A DNA stretch of 64,000 nucleotides from Fibrella rubiginis (GTDB lineage Bacteria > Bacteroidota > Bacteroidia > Cytophagales > Spirosomataceae), in NCBI RefSeq assembly GCF_017353185.1, contig NZ_JAFMYV010000013.1, forward strand, positions 124,001 to 188,000. Reading direction: 5' to 3'. The position numbers and the translations under genes were made by a program. Under the pieces are notes generated by a model. It made no database searches. It saw only the letters and a list, made by a program, of their open reading frames with translations, and had not been told where the DNA came from. Shown one piece after another: positions 1-10,294 of this stretch (its first letter is position 1; every line of letters begins with the position of its first letter).

Positions 1-1724
1 TTGTGGGTAACAACATACCAGTGTTCTTTATTCAGGACGCCATTAAATTTCCTGACCTGATTCACGCGGCCAAACCAGAACCGGATCGCGAGATTCCGCA
101 AGCGGCAACGGCGCATGATACATTCTGGGATTTCATCTCGCTAACGCCCGAATCCATGCACATGGTGATGTGGATCATGAGCGACCGGACGCTTCCCCGT
201 AGCTTCGGGATGATGGAAGGGTTCGGCGTTCACACGTTCCGCTTAGTTAACGCCAAGGGGGAATCCACGTTTGTCAAATTTCACTGGAAACCGCTGCTGG
301 GTGTGCATTCGCTGGTCTGGGATGAAGCGCAACAAATTGCGGGTAAAGATGCCGACTTTCACCGGCGAAGCATGTGGGACTCCATCAAAGCGGGCAATTT
401 CCTGGAATGGGAACTGGGCATTCAAACCCTGCCCGAAGCCGACGAGCAGAAATACGATTTCGACATTCTGGATGCCACCAAGCTGTGGCCCGAAGAGTTA
501 TTGCCGGTTCGGCGGGTGGGCAAAATGACGCTCAACCGCAATCCGGATAACTACTTTGCCGAAACCGAGCAGGTCGCCTTCAATACCACCAACGTGGTGC
601 CGGGCATCGACTTCAGCAATGACCCATTGCTACAGGGCCGTAACTTCTCCTATCTGGATACGCAACTGAGTCGGCTCGGTAGCCCCAATTTTACCGAGTT
701 GCCCATCAACCGCCCAAGATGCCCGGTCTCCAATAATCAGCGTGATGCCCAGATGCGGCATACAATTGATAAAGGCCGCGTCTCCTACGCCCCGGCCTCG
801 CTCGACGGGCATTCGCCCGATGAAGTTACCCCAGCGCGGGGCGGGTTTGTTAGTTATCCCGCGTCGGTCAATGGCCCCAAAGTGCGGGCGCGCAGTCAAT
901 CGTTTGATGACCATTACGGGCAGGCAAAGTTGTTTTGGAACAGCATGAGCGGTTCCGAAAAGGAACACATCGTCAAGGCTCTACAATTTGAGCTGAGTAT
1001 GGTTGAAACCCGCACGGTCCGGCAACGAATGCTGAAACACCTGCTCCAGATCAATCACGTGCTGGCGGAACAAGTCGCATCAGCCCTAGGTGAACTGGTT
1101 GCGGATGGACACAATCCGGCTCAATCACGGGGTACCGCTGACTCAATAGCTGGGGTGCATCTGCTAGCGGGTGCAACATCAGAAACAACGGCATCGGGTG
1201 GCGTTCAACAATCGAAAGCACTGAGTATGCAAGATCAGCCGACCAGTGCCAAAGGGCGTAAGGTAGCCATTTTGGTAGCGAACGATGTCGATAGCTGGCA
1301 GGTAGCCACGCTACAGGAAGCGCTACAACGGGCTGGGTCGAAAAGTGATCTGGTAGGTCTGCACATAGGCAGAATTCAGGGACACGGGGGTACACTGGAG
1401 GTTACCAAAACCTTGGCTAATAGTAGTTCTGTCCTCTACGACGCGGTGTTTGTTGTGGGCGGTCCGGGCGCAGCAGCTCTACAGCACAAGGGTGATGCCC
1501 ACGTTTTTGTGGCGCAGGCTTACAAGCATGGTAAACCCGTCGCTGCTACAGGTGAGGGGGTAGACCTGCTAACGGCTGCGCTGCCAACGGAAGCCTTTCA
1601 TCACAAGCTGGGGGTCATCGCTGAGCAACACGCGGCCCATCAGCAGCAGGCCATAAAACAGTTTGTGGATATCGTAGGCACTCGGCACTGGAATCGCCCT
1701 GACTTAGAACACGTAGCTGCCTAA
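1..1724 (+). CDS. katE: Large-subunit catalase (HPII/KatE clade), 5' end outside the window
   Basis: Heme catalase that dismutates hydrogen peroxide in the cytoplasm. The reading frame is open at base 1, so the N-terminus, including the catalytic histidine, is missing; 573 residues are visible. The first visible residues carry the distal-pocket motif [13 protein letters not shown]. The proximal heme signature RNFSYLDTQ is intact, with the heme-ligand tyrosine at codon 651-653. After the catalase core a linker leads to a C-terminal DJ-1/PfpI-like domain (about 1255-1690), the hallmark of large HPII-type catalases. The usual nucleophile Cys of that domain is replaced in [10 protein letters not shown], as is typical for HPII. 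A strong terminator follows directly. Confidence 0.94.
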   Translation, partial: VGNNIPVFFIQDAIKFPDLIHAAKPEPDREIPQAATAHDTFWDFISLTPESMHMVMWIMSDRTLPRSFGMMEGFGVHTFRLVNAKGESTFVKFHWKPLLGVHSLVWDEAQQIAGKDADFHRRSMWDSIKAGNFLEWELGIQTLPEADEQKYDFDILDATKLWPEELLPVRRVGKMTLNRNPDNYFAETEQVAFNTTNVVPGIDFSNDPLLQGRNFSYLDTQLSRLGSPNFTELPINRPRCPVSNNQRDAQMRHTIDKGRVSYAPASLDGHSPDEVTPARGGFVSYPASVNGPKVRARSQSFDDHYGQAKLFWNSMSGSEKEHIVKALQFELSMVETRTVRQRMLKHLLQINHVLAEQVASALGELVADGHNPAQSRGTADSIAGVHLLAGATSETTASGGVQQSKALSMQDQPTSAKGRKVAILVANDVDSWQVATLQEALQRAGSKSDLVGLHIGRIQGHGGTLEVTKTLANSSSVLYDAVFVVGGPGAAALQHKGDAHVFVAQAYKHGKPVAATGEGVDLLTAALPTEAFHHKLGVIAEQHAAHQQQAIKQFVDIVGTRHWNRPDLEHVAA

Positions 1725-1734
1725 TAAACTATTT

Positions 1735-1785
1735 GGCGGGGCAAATTCGCAAATCCCACATTTAGGGACTTTGCCCCGCCTTTTT
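1735..1785 (+). terminator. Rho-independent terminator after catalase
   Basis: Perfect 11-bp stem GGCGGGGCAAA (1735-1745) / TTTGCCCCGCC (1770-1780), followed by TTTTTC. It closes the catalase transcript before the czcA-like operon. Confidence 0.85.
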
Positions 1786-1825
1786 CAACGCCAGTTGTAC
1801 ATAGCCATTTTGCTTTTTATACCTG

Positions 1826-4800
1826 ATGCTAAACGCCATTATCAATTTTTCCATCCGCAATAAGCTAATTATTGGCTTGTTCACGCTGGCCCTAATCGGT
1901 TGGGGCGTTTGGTCAGTAACGCAGTTACCGATTGACGCTGTGCCGGACATCACCAACAATCAGGTGCAGGTCATCACCCAAAGTCCCTCACTGGCTGCCG
2001 AAGACATCGAGCGGTTAGTCACGTTTCCTATTGAAGTTGGGTTATCTAACATTCCTGGCCTGAACGAAATTCGGTCTTTCTCTCGCTTTGGCCTGTCCAT
2101 CGTTACGGTCGTTTTCACCGATGCGACGGATGTATACTGGGCCAGACAGCAAATCGCCGAACGGCTACAAAACCTGGCGGGTCAGATTCCGCCTGGCGTG
2201 GGTACGCCCACAATGGCCCCGGTGACGACGGGCTTGGGCGAAATCTTCCAATACACAGTCGTACCCAAAAAAGGATATGAAGCCAAGTATTCGCTCACTG
2301 ATCTACGAACGATCCAGGATTGGACGATTCGCCGGGGACTCCTGGGTACGCCCGGCGTGGCCGATGTCAGCGGCTTTGGGGGGTTACTAAAGCAATACGA
2401 GATTGCCGTTGACCCCGACCGGTTACGGAGCGTGGGGGTGACGATTACAGACATTTTCACGGCGCTGCAACAGAATAATCAAAATACGGGAGGGGCCTAT
2501 ATTGATAAAAAGCCAAATGCCTATTTCATCCGCTCAAACGGCCTGATTACGTCCACAAATGACATTGCTGATATTGTCGTCAAGCTAAACAACCAGGGGC
2601 TTCCCGTGCGGGTACGCGACGTGGCGCAGGTAGGCATCGGATCGGCGGTTCGTTACGGGGCCGTTACTCGTAACGGACAGGGTGAAACGGTAGGCGCGTT
2701 GGTGATGATGATTAAAGGCGAGAATTCGTCGGCGGTCATCAAGCGGGTCAAAGACAAGATCGCCGAAATTCAGAAGACGCTGCCAGAGGGTGTACAAATC
2801 GTGCCATTTCTGGACCGCACCAAAATGGTCAACAGTGCCATCGGTACGGTTGAGCACAACCTATTGGAAGGGGCCATCATTGTCATTTTCGTACTGGTGT
2901 TGCTACTGGGCAACTTCCGGGCGGGGTTTGTGGTGGCTTCGGTGATTCCGCTGGCCCTGCTATTCGCCATTTCCATGATGAACCTCTTCGGCGTATCGGG
3001 CAACCTGATGAGTCTGGGAGCTATCGACTTTGGGTTGATCGTGGACGGGGCCGTCATTATCGTAGAGGCCACCCTGCACCATATTACACTCCGAAATAAA
3101 GACAAGACGCTGACGCAGGACGAGATGGATGAAGAGGTCTTTCAGTCGGCCAGCCGCATCCGTTCTTCGGCGGCTTTCGGCGAGATTATCATTCTCATCG
3201 TGTATCTGCCCATTCTGGCTTTGTCGGGCATTGAGGGCAAGATGTTTCGGCCAATGGCCCTGACGGTAGCCTTTGCCATTCTGGGCGCGTTTATTCTCTC
3301 ACTGACCTACGTACCGATGGTGTCGGCCCTGTTCCTTAGTAAAAAGATTGTCCACAAAGAGACGTTCTCCGACAAAATCATGAAGCGCATTCAACGGGTT
3401 TATGAACCCCTGTTGTTGGGCGCACTCAAGCATAGGCTGGTTATATTAGTAAGTGCTGTAGCTCTGCTGGTAGTAGCCGTATTTCTATTCTCCCGTATGG
3501 GGGGGGAGTTCATCCCACAATTAGATGAAGGTGATTTTGCCGTCGACACCCGCACCCTAACGGGCAGCTCGCTGTCGGAAACCGTAGATGCAACGACTAA
3601 AGCCCAGCAAATTTTGCTTCGACAGTTTCCCGAAGTTGAGCAGGTAGTGGGTAAGATTGGCTCTGGCGAAATCCCCACGGATCCTATGCCGATTGAGGCC
3701 TCCGACCTGATGGTCATTCTTAAACCGAGAGACCAATGGACATCGGCCGCAAACCGCGACGAACTGGCTGGTAAGATGGCAAAAGCTCTGTCAGTGATTC
3801 CGGGGGTGACGTTTGGTTTCCAGCAACCCGTTCAGATGCGCTTTAATGAATTGATGACCGGTGCCCGGCAGGACGTGGCCCTCAAGATATACGGTGATGA
3901 CCTGAAGCAACTCCAGAAATTGGCATCCGAGGTCGGCAATACCGTGCGAAGTATTCAAGGTGCTCAGGATCTGTATACCGAGCAGGTAGGTGGGCTATCA
4001 CAGATATTGATTAACCTCAATCGGGCGCAGATTGCTAAATACGGCCTGAACATTGCCGACGTAAATCGGGTCATTAACACAGCATTTGCCGGGCAGTCTG
4101 CCGGACAGGTGTTTGAAGGTGAAAAACGCTACGACTTAGTCGTTCGATTAGCCGCCGACAAGCGACAAAGTGTGGACGATATCGGTAATGTGTACATAGC
4201 TACGCCTACAGGTCAGCAGATCCCCTTAAGCCAGATTGCTCAAATTTCGGTCGAACAAGCCCCGAACCAGATTCAGCGCGATAACACCCATCGCCGGATC
4301 ACGCTGGGCTTCAACGTGAGGGGTCGCGACGTAGAAAGCATCGTGGCGGAGTTGCAGCAGAAGATTGGACAACGTCTCAAATTTCCATCGGGTTACTACA
4401 TCACCTACGGCGGTACGTTTGAGAATTTGGTGGATGCCAAGAAGCGTCTGAGTATTGCTGTGCCCATTGCCTTGGCATTGATCTTCGCCCTGTTGTTTTT
4501 CACCTTTGGCTCGGTACGTCAGAGTCTGCTCATTTTCATGGCAATACCAATGGCTGCCATCGGGGGCGTGTTTGCCTTGCTCCTGCGCGGAATGCCGTTC
4601 AGTATCTCAGCCGGGGTCGGGTTCATTGCGCTGTTCGGGGTAGCCGTTCTTAACGGAATCGTGCTGATTGCCGAATTTAACCGCCTGCGACACGAAGAGG
4701 GCCTAACCGACATGACCGAGATCATCCGGCAAGGGGCTGAGGTCCGGCTGCGGCCCGTTGTGATGACGGCTTTGGTGGCTTCATTCGGCTTTATCCCGAT

Positions 4801-6220
4801 GGCCATTTCCAACTCAGCCGGTGCCGAGGTTCAGAAACCACTAGCTACAGTCGTCATTGGTGGTTTGCTGACGGCCACCCTGCTAACCCTGATCGTGCTT
4901 CCTATCCTGTATTCGCTGATGGAGAAAAAAGCATTGGCAAAAGAAGCACAGGCCGCTGCGTCGACTTCCAAGCCTATCAGCACGGTCGTCTCCACTGTTT
5001 TATTCCTGCTGATCGCAAACAGTAGCTGGGCGCAGGTGGCTCCGATGCAATCCATTACATTGGATCAGGCCCTTCAGCAGGCTTCCAGTCGAAATGCGCA
5101 GGTACAGATAGCCGGGTTGGGTGTCACCCAGCAGCAGGCACTCCGGCGAACGGCCTACGATGCCGGGCGGCTGTCGGCAGTAGCGATGCTGGGGCAGTAC
5201 AACACCCGTCGGTTCGACAATAACCTGACGGTCACCCAAACAATACCTAACCCCACGTTGATGCGACGATTGGGCGATCTCAACGACCGGGCCGTTAGTG
5301 CGCGGGAAGTGGGGGTAATAGTAACACGCAACGACGTGCAGTATCAGGTAAAATCAGCCTACTACGAGTTGAATTACCTGTACCAGAAGAGCATCCTATT
5401 CCAACAGCAGGACACGGTATTAACCGAGTTTGTTAAAGCCGCCAACCTGCGCTATAAAGTGGGCGAAACGGGAAGTTTAGAGAAAGCTACTGCCGAAAGC
5501 CAGTTAGCGGATCAACGCGTTCGACTGGCACAGAATGAAGCCAACGTAACGGCCAGCCGCACCCGCTTACAAACACTGCTATACAGTCCTCAACCTGTTG
5601 AAGCCGTCTCGCAGCCGCTACCCAAATTGACCCTAACGATGGCAACCGATAGCGCGTCGCTAGCGCGCAACCCGCTGTTGAGCCAGTTAGCGCAACAAAT
5701 TCGAGTAGCCGAGCAAAATCGGCTGGTCGAGCAGGCGCGGCTCAAGCCTGATTTTATCGTCGGCTTGTTTAGTCAGACGCTAATTGGTAGCCAGCTTATC
5801 AACGGCAACGAACTCTACTTTGGTCCGGGTTACCGTTTCAACGGGGGGCAGGTGGGTGTCACGTTGCCTTTGCTGGGTAAAGCACAGAAAGCCCGCATCA
5901 ACGCAGCCCGCGTGGGCGAACAGATCGCACAGGCTGATTTACAGAATCAACAATTTGCGCTGGAGCAGCAACTACAGCAGGCTATTCGCCAATACGAGCA
6001 ATATCGTGATGCGCTCACGTACTACGAAACCAACGGACTGCCTCAGGCAACGCTGATCCAAACCAACGCCCGGCGGGCATTCAGCAGTGGCGACATCGGG
6101 TATGTGGAGTTTTCGCTGGCGATCCAACAGGCATTGACCATCCGGTCGAACTACTTGGATCTGCTCAATCAGTTCAATCAATCTATCCTTTACATCAATT
6201 ACCTGCTGGGTAATCCATAA
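1826..6220 (+). CDS. czcA: CzcA/CusA-type heavy-metal RND pump fused to a TolC-like outer-membrane factor
   Basis: A 1464-residue fusion. Residues 1-1040 are a heavy-metal-efflux RND permease that exports divalent or monovalent metal from periplasm or cytoplasm using protons. TM4 carries Asp401, Asp407 and Glu414 in DFGLIVDGAVIIVEA, matching the three acidic residues required in CzcA. Residues about 1052-1069 form a hydrophobic stretch ending SSWAQ that looks like an internal signal peptide. Residues about 1075-1464 are a TolC-like efflux factor with alpha-helical hairpins rich in Gln. ATG 1826 gives the usual RND N-terminus. The adaptor gene starts 3 bp after the stop. Similar fusions are known in Bacteroidota; the metal specificity cannot be read from sequence. 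Confidence 0.93.
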   Translation: MLNAIINFSIRNKLIIGLFTLALIGWGVWSVTQLPIDAVPDITNNQVQVITQSPSLAAEDIERLVTFPIEVGLSNIPGLNEIRSFSRFGLSIVTVVFTDATDVYWARQQIAERLQNLAGQIPPGVGTPTMAPVTTGLGEIFQYTVVPKKGYEAKYSLTDLRTIQDWTIRRGLLGTPGVADVSGFGGLLKQYEIAVDPDRLRSVGVTITDIFTALQQNNQNTGGAYIDKKPNAYFIRSNGLITSTNDIADIVVKLNNQGLPVRVRDVAQVGIGSAVRYGAVTRNGQGETVGALVMMIKGENSSAVIKRVKDKIAEIQKTLPEGVQIVPFLDRTKMVNSAIGTVEHNLLEGAIIVIFVLVLLLGNFRAGFVVASVIPLALLFAISMMNLFGVSGNLMSLGAIDFGLIVDGAVIIVEATLHHITLRNKDKTLTQDEMDEEVFQSASRIRSSAAFGEIIILIVYLPILALSGIEGKMFRPMALTVAFAILGAFILSLTYVPMVSALFLSKKIVHKETFSDKIMKRIQRVYEPLLLGALKHRLVILVSAVALLVVAVFLFSRMGGEFIPQLDEGDFAVDTRTLTGSSLSETVDATTKAQQILLRQFPEVEQVVGKIGSGEIPTDPMPIEASDLMVILKPRDQWTSAANRDELAGKMAKALSVIPGVTFGFQQPVQMRFNELMTGARQDVALKIYGDDLKQLQKLASEVGNTVRSIQGAQDLYTEQVGGLSQILINLNRAQIAKYGLNIADVNRVINTAFAGQSAGQVFEGEKRYDLVVRLAADKRQSVDDIGNVYIATPTGQQIPLSQIAQISVEQAPNQIQRDNTHRRITLGFNVRGRDVESIVAELQQKIGQRLKFPSGYYITYGGTFENLVDAKKRLSIAVPIALALIFALLFFTFGSVRQSLLIFMAIPMAAIGGVFALLLRGMPFSISAGVGFIALFGVAVLNGIVLIAEFNRLRHEEGLTDMTEIIRQGAEVRLRPVVMTALVASFGFIPMAISNSAGAEVQKPLATVVIGGLLTATLLTLIVLPILYSLMEKKALAKEAQAAASTSKPISTVVSTVLFLLIANSSWAQVAPMQSITLDQALQQASSRNAQVQIAGLGVTQQQALRRTAYDAGRLSAVAMLGQYNTRRFDNNLTVTQTIPNPTLMRRLGDLNDRAVSAREVGVIVTRNDVQYQVKSAYYELNYLYQKSILFQQQDTVLTEFVKAANLRYKVGETGSLEKATAESQLADQRVRLAQNEANVTASRTRLQTLLYSPQPVEAVSQPLPKLTLTMATDSASLARNPLLSQLAQQIRVAEQNRLVEQARLKPDFIVGLFSQTLIGSQLINGNELYFGPGYRFNGGQVGVTLPLLGKAQKARINAARVGEQIAQADLQNQQFALEQQLQQAIRQYEQYRDALTYYETNGLPQATLIQTNARRAFSSGDIGYVEFSLAIQQALTIRSNYLDLLNQFNQSILYINYLLGNP

Positions 6221-6222
6221 CC

Positions 6223-7467
6223 ATGTTCCTACACGTGATTAATAAGAAGCAACAACTTACCCGAGGCTTGTACCTAATGATGGGTCTTTCAGGTGTCATG
6301 GGCTGGACATCGGGTTGTAATTCCGATAAGACCAACAGTCCTACCGAAGAGGCCAAATCGTCAGCAAGCGCGGATTCAAGCGGATCGAAACGGGACTCAG
6401 CGACTGGCCCGGTGCGGGTATCCCTGACCCAGGCGCAGTATGACGTAGCGGCCATAAAGATGGGCCAACCTACGCCCCGGACACTCAGCACCACGCTTAA
6501 AGTCAACGGCGTAGTTGACGTACCGGCGCAAAACATGGTATCCGTATCGGTGCCGTTCGGTGGGTACATTCGACAGATTCGGTTAGAGCCAGGGATGCGG
6601 GTACGCAAAGGTCAAACGCTGGTCGTGCTCGAAAACCCCGACTACATCCAGCTACAGCAGGACTACTTAGACACAAAAGCCAAGCTTGACTACGCTGACC
6701 TCGAATTTGCCCGCCAACAGGAGTTGAGCCGCGACAACGTCAACGCGCTGAAGGTGTTCCAGCAAACCCGCTCGAACCGGCAAAGCCTACAGGCGCAACT
6801 GGCTGGTACGGCGCAACGGCTGGCGATCCTACGCATTAACCCGGCCAAACTAACGGCGGGGCAACTGACGCGAACCATCAGCATTCCCTCACCGGTGTCG
6901 GGCTTCATTACCAACGTACCCGTCAACAATGGACGGTTCGTGAACCCGGCTGACGTGCTGGCTGAGATCACCGACGTGAGCCATTTGCACGTTCGATTAA
7001 GCATCTTTGAGAAAGACGTCAGCCGCATTCGCACGGGGCAAACTATTCGCTTCGGGATGGGTGGCGACGCAACGCTGGCTCATCGGGGCCAAATCTTTCT
7101 GATTGGCAAGTCCATTGCCGCTGACCGGACCATCCCGGTTCTGGCGCATCCCAAGGGGCACGCTGAAGATTTCATTCCGGGTGGGTACGTATCGGCTCAG
7201 GTTGACGTGAAGACACAACCTCTACCTGCTCTCCCAGAGTCAGCAGTAGTCAACTACGGGGGGCAGTCGCTGATTTACGTACTGGAGGGAAAGCGGGGAA
7301 GCCCAGCCACCTATCAGTTTCGGCAGGTATCAATAAAAACGGGAGTCCGCGAGAACGGCTATGTGGCTGTTACGCTCCCCTCCGATGTGAACCCGCAGCA
7401 GACACCTATCGTGATGAATGGGGCATACAGCTTGCTCTCAAAGTTGAATAACAGTGAGGAGGAATAA
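6223..7467 (+). CDS. Periplasmic adaptor lipoprotein (CzcB/CusB type)
   Basis: Membrane-fusion protein of 414 residues linking the preceding RND pump to its outer-membrane part. A hydrophobic N-terminus ends in the lipobox TSGC with Cys32, so it is probably a lipoprotein. A Ser/Thr-rich linker follows, then the barrel-sandwich/lipoyl half (VPFGGYIRQIRLEPGMRVRKG), a coiled-coil hairpin (residues about 145-210), the second lipoyl half (SPVSGFITNVPV) and the beta-barrel and proximal domains. It starts 3 bp after the fusion-pump stop, so the two are translationally linked. No His-rich metal-binding extension is present. Confidence 0.92.
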   Translation: MFLHVINKKQQLTRGLYLMMGLSGVMGWTSGCNSDKTNSPTEEAKSSASADSSGSKRDSATGPVRVSLTQAQYDVAAIKMGQPTPRTLSTTLKVNGVVDVPAQNMVSVSVPFGGYIRQIRLEPGMRVRKGQTLVVLENPDYIQLQQDYLDTKAKLDYADLEFARQQELSRDNVNALKVFQQTRSNRQSLQAQLAGTAQRLAILRINPAKLTAGQLTRTISIPSPVSGFITNVPVNNGRFVNPADVLAEITDVSHLHVRLSIFEKDVSRIRTGQTIRFGMGGDATLAHRGQIFLIGKSIAADRTIPVLAHPKGHAEDFIPGGYVSAQVDVKTQPLPALPESAVVNYGGQSLIYVLEGKRGSPATYQFRQVSIKTGVRENGYVAVTLPSDVNPQQTPIVMNGAYSLLSKLNNSEEE

Positions 7468-7488
7468 GGTTAATTTTAACCATTCAGA

Positions 7489-8700
7489 ATGCAGACAGTA
7501 TCAACTCCTTTTTCAAGTTTAAGGAACAAGCCGTTTGCCCGGCTATACACTGCTGAGACAATTAGTCTGCTGGGCGATGCATTTACGTGGGTCGGTATCG
7601 CCCTGTTAGCCTATGACTTAGCCAAACAACAGGCGGCTTCTATACTGGCTATAGCGTTAACATTGCGCGTATCAGCATTTATCGTGTTTGCCCCGCTGGC
7701 AGGCGTGTGGGCAGATCGCTACCCCCGCCGGACCATTCTCATTGTTACTCACCTGGGCCGAATGGTCGTGGTTAGCTTGTTTCCGTTCGTTACGGAGACG
7801 TGGCATGTGTATGGATTGATTATCGGGCTGAACATCTTCAACGCATTCTTCACGCCAGCCTATAAAGCGACCATTCCTCAGTTCGTGACCGGCGGAACTG
7901 ATTCTAAGCAGGCTATTGCTTTGTCAAATGCAACGTACCAATTATTGGGCGTTTTGGGGCCAGGTTTGGCCGGGGCACTGGCAGGACTACTTGGGGTTCA
8001 ACAAATTTTCTGGTTGGATGCCATTTCATTTTTGCTGGCGGGTATCTTAATCGCTACCCTACCCCGGTCAGCCTGGACCCGGTTACCGCTACTGACAGGG
8101 TCAGCCCAAACAACAACCTGGCAGGGTATTCGCAACGGTACGCAATGGCTTTTCAGGCAACCGGCCATACGGTTCTCGCTACTGATGGAATTCATAGCCG
8201 CGCTGGCGGGTGCCCAGATTTTGGTTAATACGGTGGGGTTGGTAAAAGGGACTATGGGCCAGGATGATCAGCACTATGGATGGGTTATGTCTGGCTTTGG
8301 CGTTGGAGCGACCCTGGCCGCCTTTGGCGTTTCGCGGCTAACGCAACGGTTTCGCTTGCCAATGATTGCTCTGTTTGGTGCGCTCATAGCATCTTTGGCT
8401 ATTTTACCCGCTCAGGAAGTATCATTAACAGGCTTACTAATCCTTTGGGCCGTAGCCGGTATGGGGCAGAGTTTGGCCGAGATGCCTAACCAATTCCTTA
8501 TTGCCGAGCGGATACCACCTGCTGAACAGGGTCGCGTGTACGGTGCCCATTTCGCCTGGTCACACACCTGGTGGGCCATTGGCTACCCGCTGGCAGGCTG
8601 GTTAGGTAGTCGCTTTACCCCACAAACGTTCTGGATCGGGGGACTCATCGCGATGACCTGTTGGTTAGTAGCAACTGTAGCACTCAGACGCACTACATGA
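7489..8700 (+). CDS. MFS exporter, about 12 TM
   Basis: A 403-residue major-facilitator protein. It resembles the EntS/multidrug-exporter branch: an N-terminal ETISLLGDAFTWVGIALLAY helix, the loop 2-3 signature GVWADRYPRRTIL and a second half starting at WLFRQPAIRF. It probably exports a small molecule across the inner membrane; the substrate is unknown. It lies 21 bp after the CzcB-like adaptor. That gap holds the imperfect palindrome GGTTAATTTTAACC (7468-7481), which could be regulatory. Metal-chelator export is possible from context but not shown. Confidence 0.85.
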   Translation: MQTVSTPFSSLRNKPFARLYTAETISLLGDAFTWVGIALLAYDLAKQQAASILAIALTLRVSAFIVFAPLAGVWADRYPRRTILIVTHLGRMVVVSLFPFVTETWHVYGLIIGLNIFNAFFTPAYKATIPQFVTGGTDSKQAIALSNATYQLLGVLGPGLAGALAGLLGVQQIFWLDAISFLLAGILIATLPRSAWTRLPLLTGSAQTTTWQGIRNGTQWLFRQPAIRFSLLMEFIAALAGAQILVNTVGLVKGTMGQDDQHYGWVMSGFGVGATLAAFGVSRLTQRFRLPMIALFGALIASLAILPAQEVSLTGLLILWAVAGMGQSLAEMPNQFLIAERIPPAEQGRVYGAHFAWSHTWWAIGYPLAGWLGSRFTPQTFWIGGLIAMTCWLVATVALRRTT

Positions 8701-8733
8701 CTTACACTTTTAATACATTCTCTTTTTACGAAG

Positions 8734-9438
8734 ATGGCTGACGTTGGGTATTTACACCGGGAGGAACACCTCCGTAGTTCAGATTTTATTTCTGACATTG
8801 TCATTGGTATGTCGGATGGATTAACGGTACCATTTGCGCTGGCAGCAGGCCTGAGCGGAGCCGTTGCCAGTTCGTCGCTCGTCGTGACGGCTGGTATTGC
8901 TGAGGTTGTAGCGGGGTCTATCGCCATGGGACTCGGCGGCTATTTAGCGGGCCGCACCGAGGCTGATCACTACGATTCCGAACGTCGGCGTGAGGCTGCC
9001 GAGGTTGAAGCCGTGCCGGAGCGCGAGAAAGAAGAAGTCCGTGAAGTGTTTGCCGACATGGGTCTGAGTCCAGCGTTGCAAACCACCATTGCCGACGAGC
9101 TAGCCAAAGACAAGACCAAATGGGTAGACTTTATGATGAAGTACGAGCTGGGACTTGACGAACCAGATCCAAATCGCGCGACAAAGAGCGCACTGACGAT
9201 TGGCTTGGCCTACGTAGTGGGTGGGTTAGTGCCGTTAACGCCCTATTTTCTGGTCGGCAACCCGCATCAGGCCCTCCTCTATTCCAGCGGAATCACCCTC
9301 ATTTGCTTGTTTATCTTCGGTTATTTCAAAGCAAAAGTCACTGGGCAACCGCCCGTTAGCGGAGCTGTTAAAGTTATGCTGATTGGTGCAGCAGCGGCTA
9401 CAGCTGCCTTTGGTGTGGCCCGGCTATTCGGCGGGTAA
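8734..9438 (+). CDS. VIT1/CCC1-family iron/manganese transporter
   Basis: A 234-residue membrane protein of the VIT family, which moves Fe2+ or Mn2+ out of the cytosol by proton antiport. The N-terminal SDIVIGMSDGLTVPFALAAG segment and AGSIAMGLGGYLAGRTE are family signatures. A charged Glu-rich segment between TM2 and TM3 (EREKEEVREVF...) matches the cytoplasmic metal-binding helices of VIT1. Three further TM helices follow. It is co-directional with the metal pump upstream, so a role in metal homeostasis fits. Confidence 0.9.
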   Translation: MADVGYLHREEHLRSSDFISDIVIGMSDGLTVPFALAAGLSGAVASSSLVVTAGIAEVVAGSIAMGLGGYLAGRTEADHYDSERRREAAEVEAVPEREKEEVREVFADMGLSPALQTTIADELAKDKTKWVDFMMKYELGLDEPDPNRATKSALTIGLAYVVGGLVPLTPYFLVGNPHQALLYSSGITLICLFIFGYFKAKVTGQPPVSGAVKVMLIGAAAATAAFGVARLFGG

Positions 9439-9512
9439 TTTGACAGCGACGAATAACCGCTTTGCCCTATCGTAGCAAACAATCTGATCTAGCTAAAAAA
9501 ATAGTCAACATC

Positions 9513-10223
9513 ATGAAAAACAGATTTATTGTGTGTGGCGTTTCTGGAAATCAAATTCCGATTAAGTACGCCGTACCCGTGTCTACAATTGATAAACGGT
9601 TTCGAACATACGTTCATGGAAGATATCCAAATTTATCGGCCGATGGCTATATTGGGCAAGAACAATTGATCGCGCTTCAAAGCGGCTACGTACAGTGGTT
9701 GTTGTCCGACGAAGCTGGCAAACTTAATGAGTTAGAGCGTGAGATTCTGGACACTGTCAATAACAACGAAATTCTCAATACTGACATTGAGGATGTAATT
9801 GAGCACGAACTCACTCTTGGAGAACACATCGCTGACCGTGTGGCTGCGTTTGGTGGGAGCTGGATATTCATCGGAATATTCTTTACGTTTTTGGTGGTGT
9901 GGATGGCGACCAATGCCTTTACTTTTCGTGAGCGAGGTTTCGATCCCTATCCCTTTATACTGCTCAACCTCATCCTGTCGTGTTTGGCTGCTATTCAGGC
10001 TCCTATTATCATGATGAGTCAAAACCGGCAAGCTGACAAAGACAGACAACGCAGCGAACATGAGTATAAGATTAATCTCAAGGCAGAATTAGAAATTACG
10101 TTATTACACAAGAAAATAGACCACGTATTAATTTATCAAAACAGACGCCTGTTAGAACTGCAACAAATTCAAACACAGATGATTGAGCTTTTAACAAAAC
10201 GTCAATCGTCAACCGAATCATAG
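9513..10223 (+). CDS. DUF1003 membrane protein
   Basis: About 236 residues from ATG 9513; a TTG at 9462 would add 17 residues but looks less likely. The second half is a DUF1003 domain: DRVAAFGGSWIFIG, then two TM helices with NLILSCLAAIQAPIIMMSQN between and after them, and a basic, amphipathic tail (HKKIDHVL). The first half is soluble and contains Cys in the opening FIVCGVSG. The function of DUF1003 is unknown; members often sit near ion transporters, as here between a VIT transporter and a ClC channel. Confidence 0.8.
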   Translation: MKNRFIVCGVSGNQIPIKYAVPVSTIDKRFRTYVHGRYPNLSADGYIGQEQLIALQSGYVQWLLSDEAGKLNELEREILDTVNNNEILNTDIEDVIEHELTLGEHIADRVAAFGGSWIFIGIFFTFLVVWMATNAFTFRERGFDPYPFILLNLILSCLAAIQAPIIMMSQNRQADKDRQRSEHEYKINLKAELEITLLHKKIDHVLIYQNRRLLELQQIQTQMIELLTKRQSSTES

Positions 10224-10294
10224 TGAATCGTTTGTAGAGATGGCTGTTTATATATGAAAACTCGCTATAACTACTTGGTCAACTTAGGCTTTTT

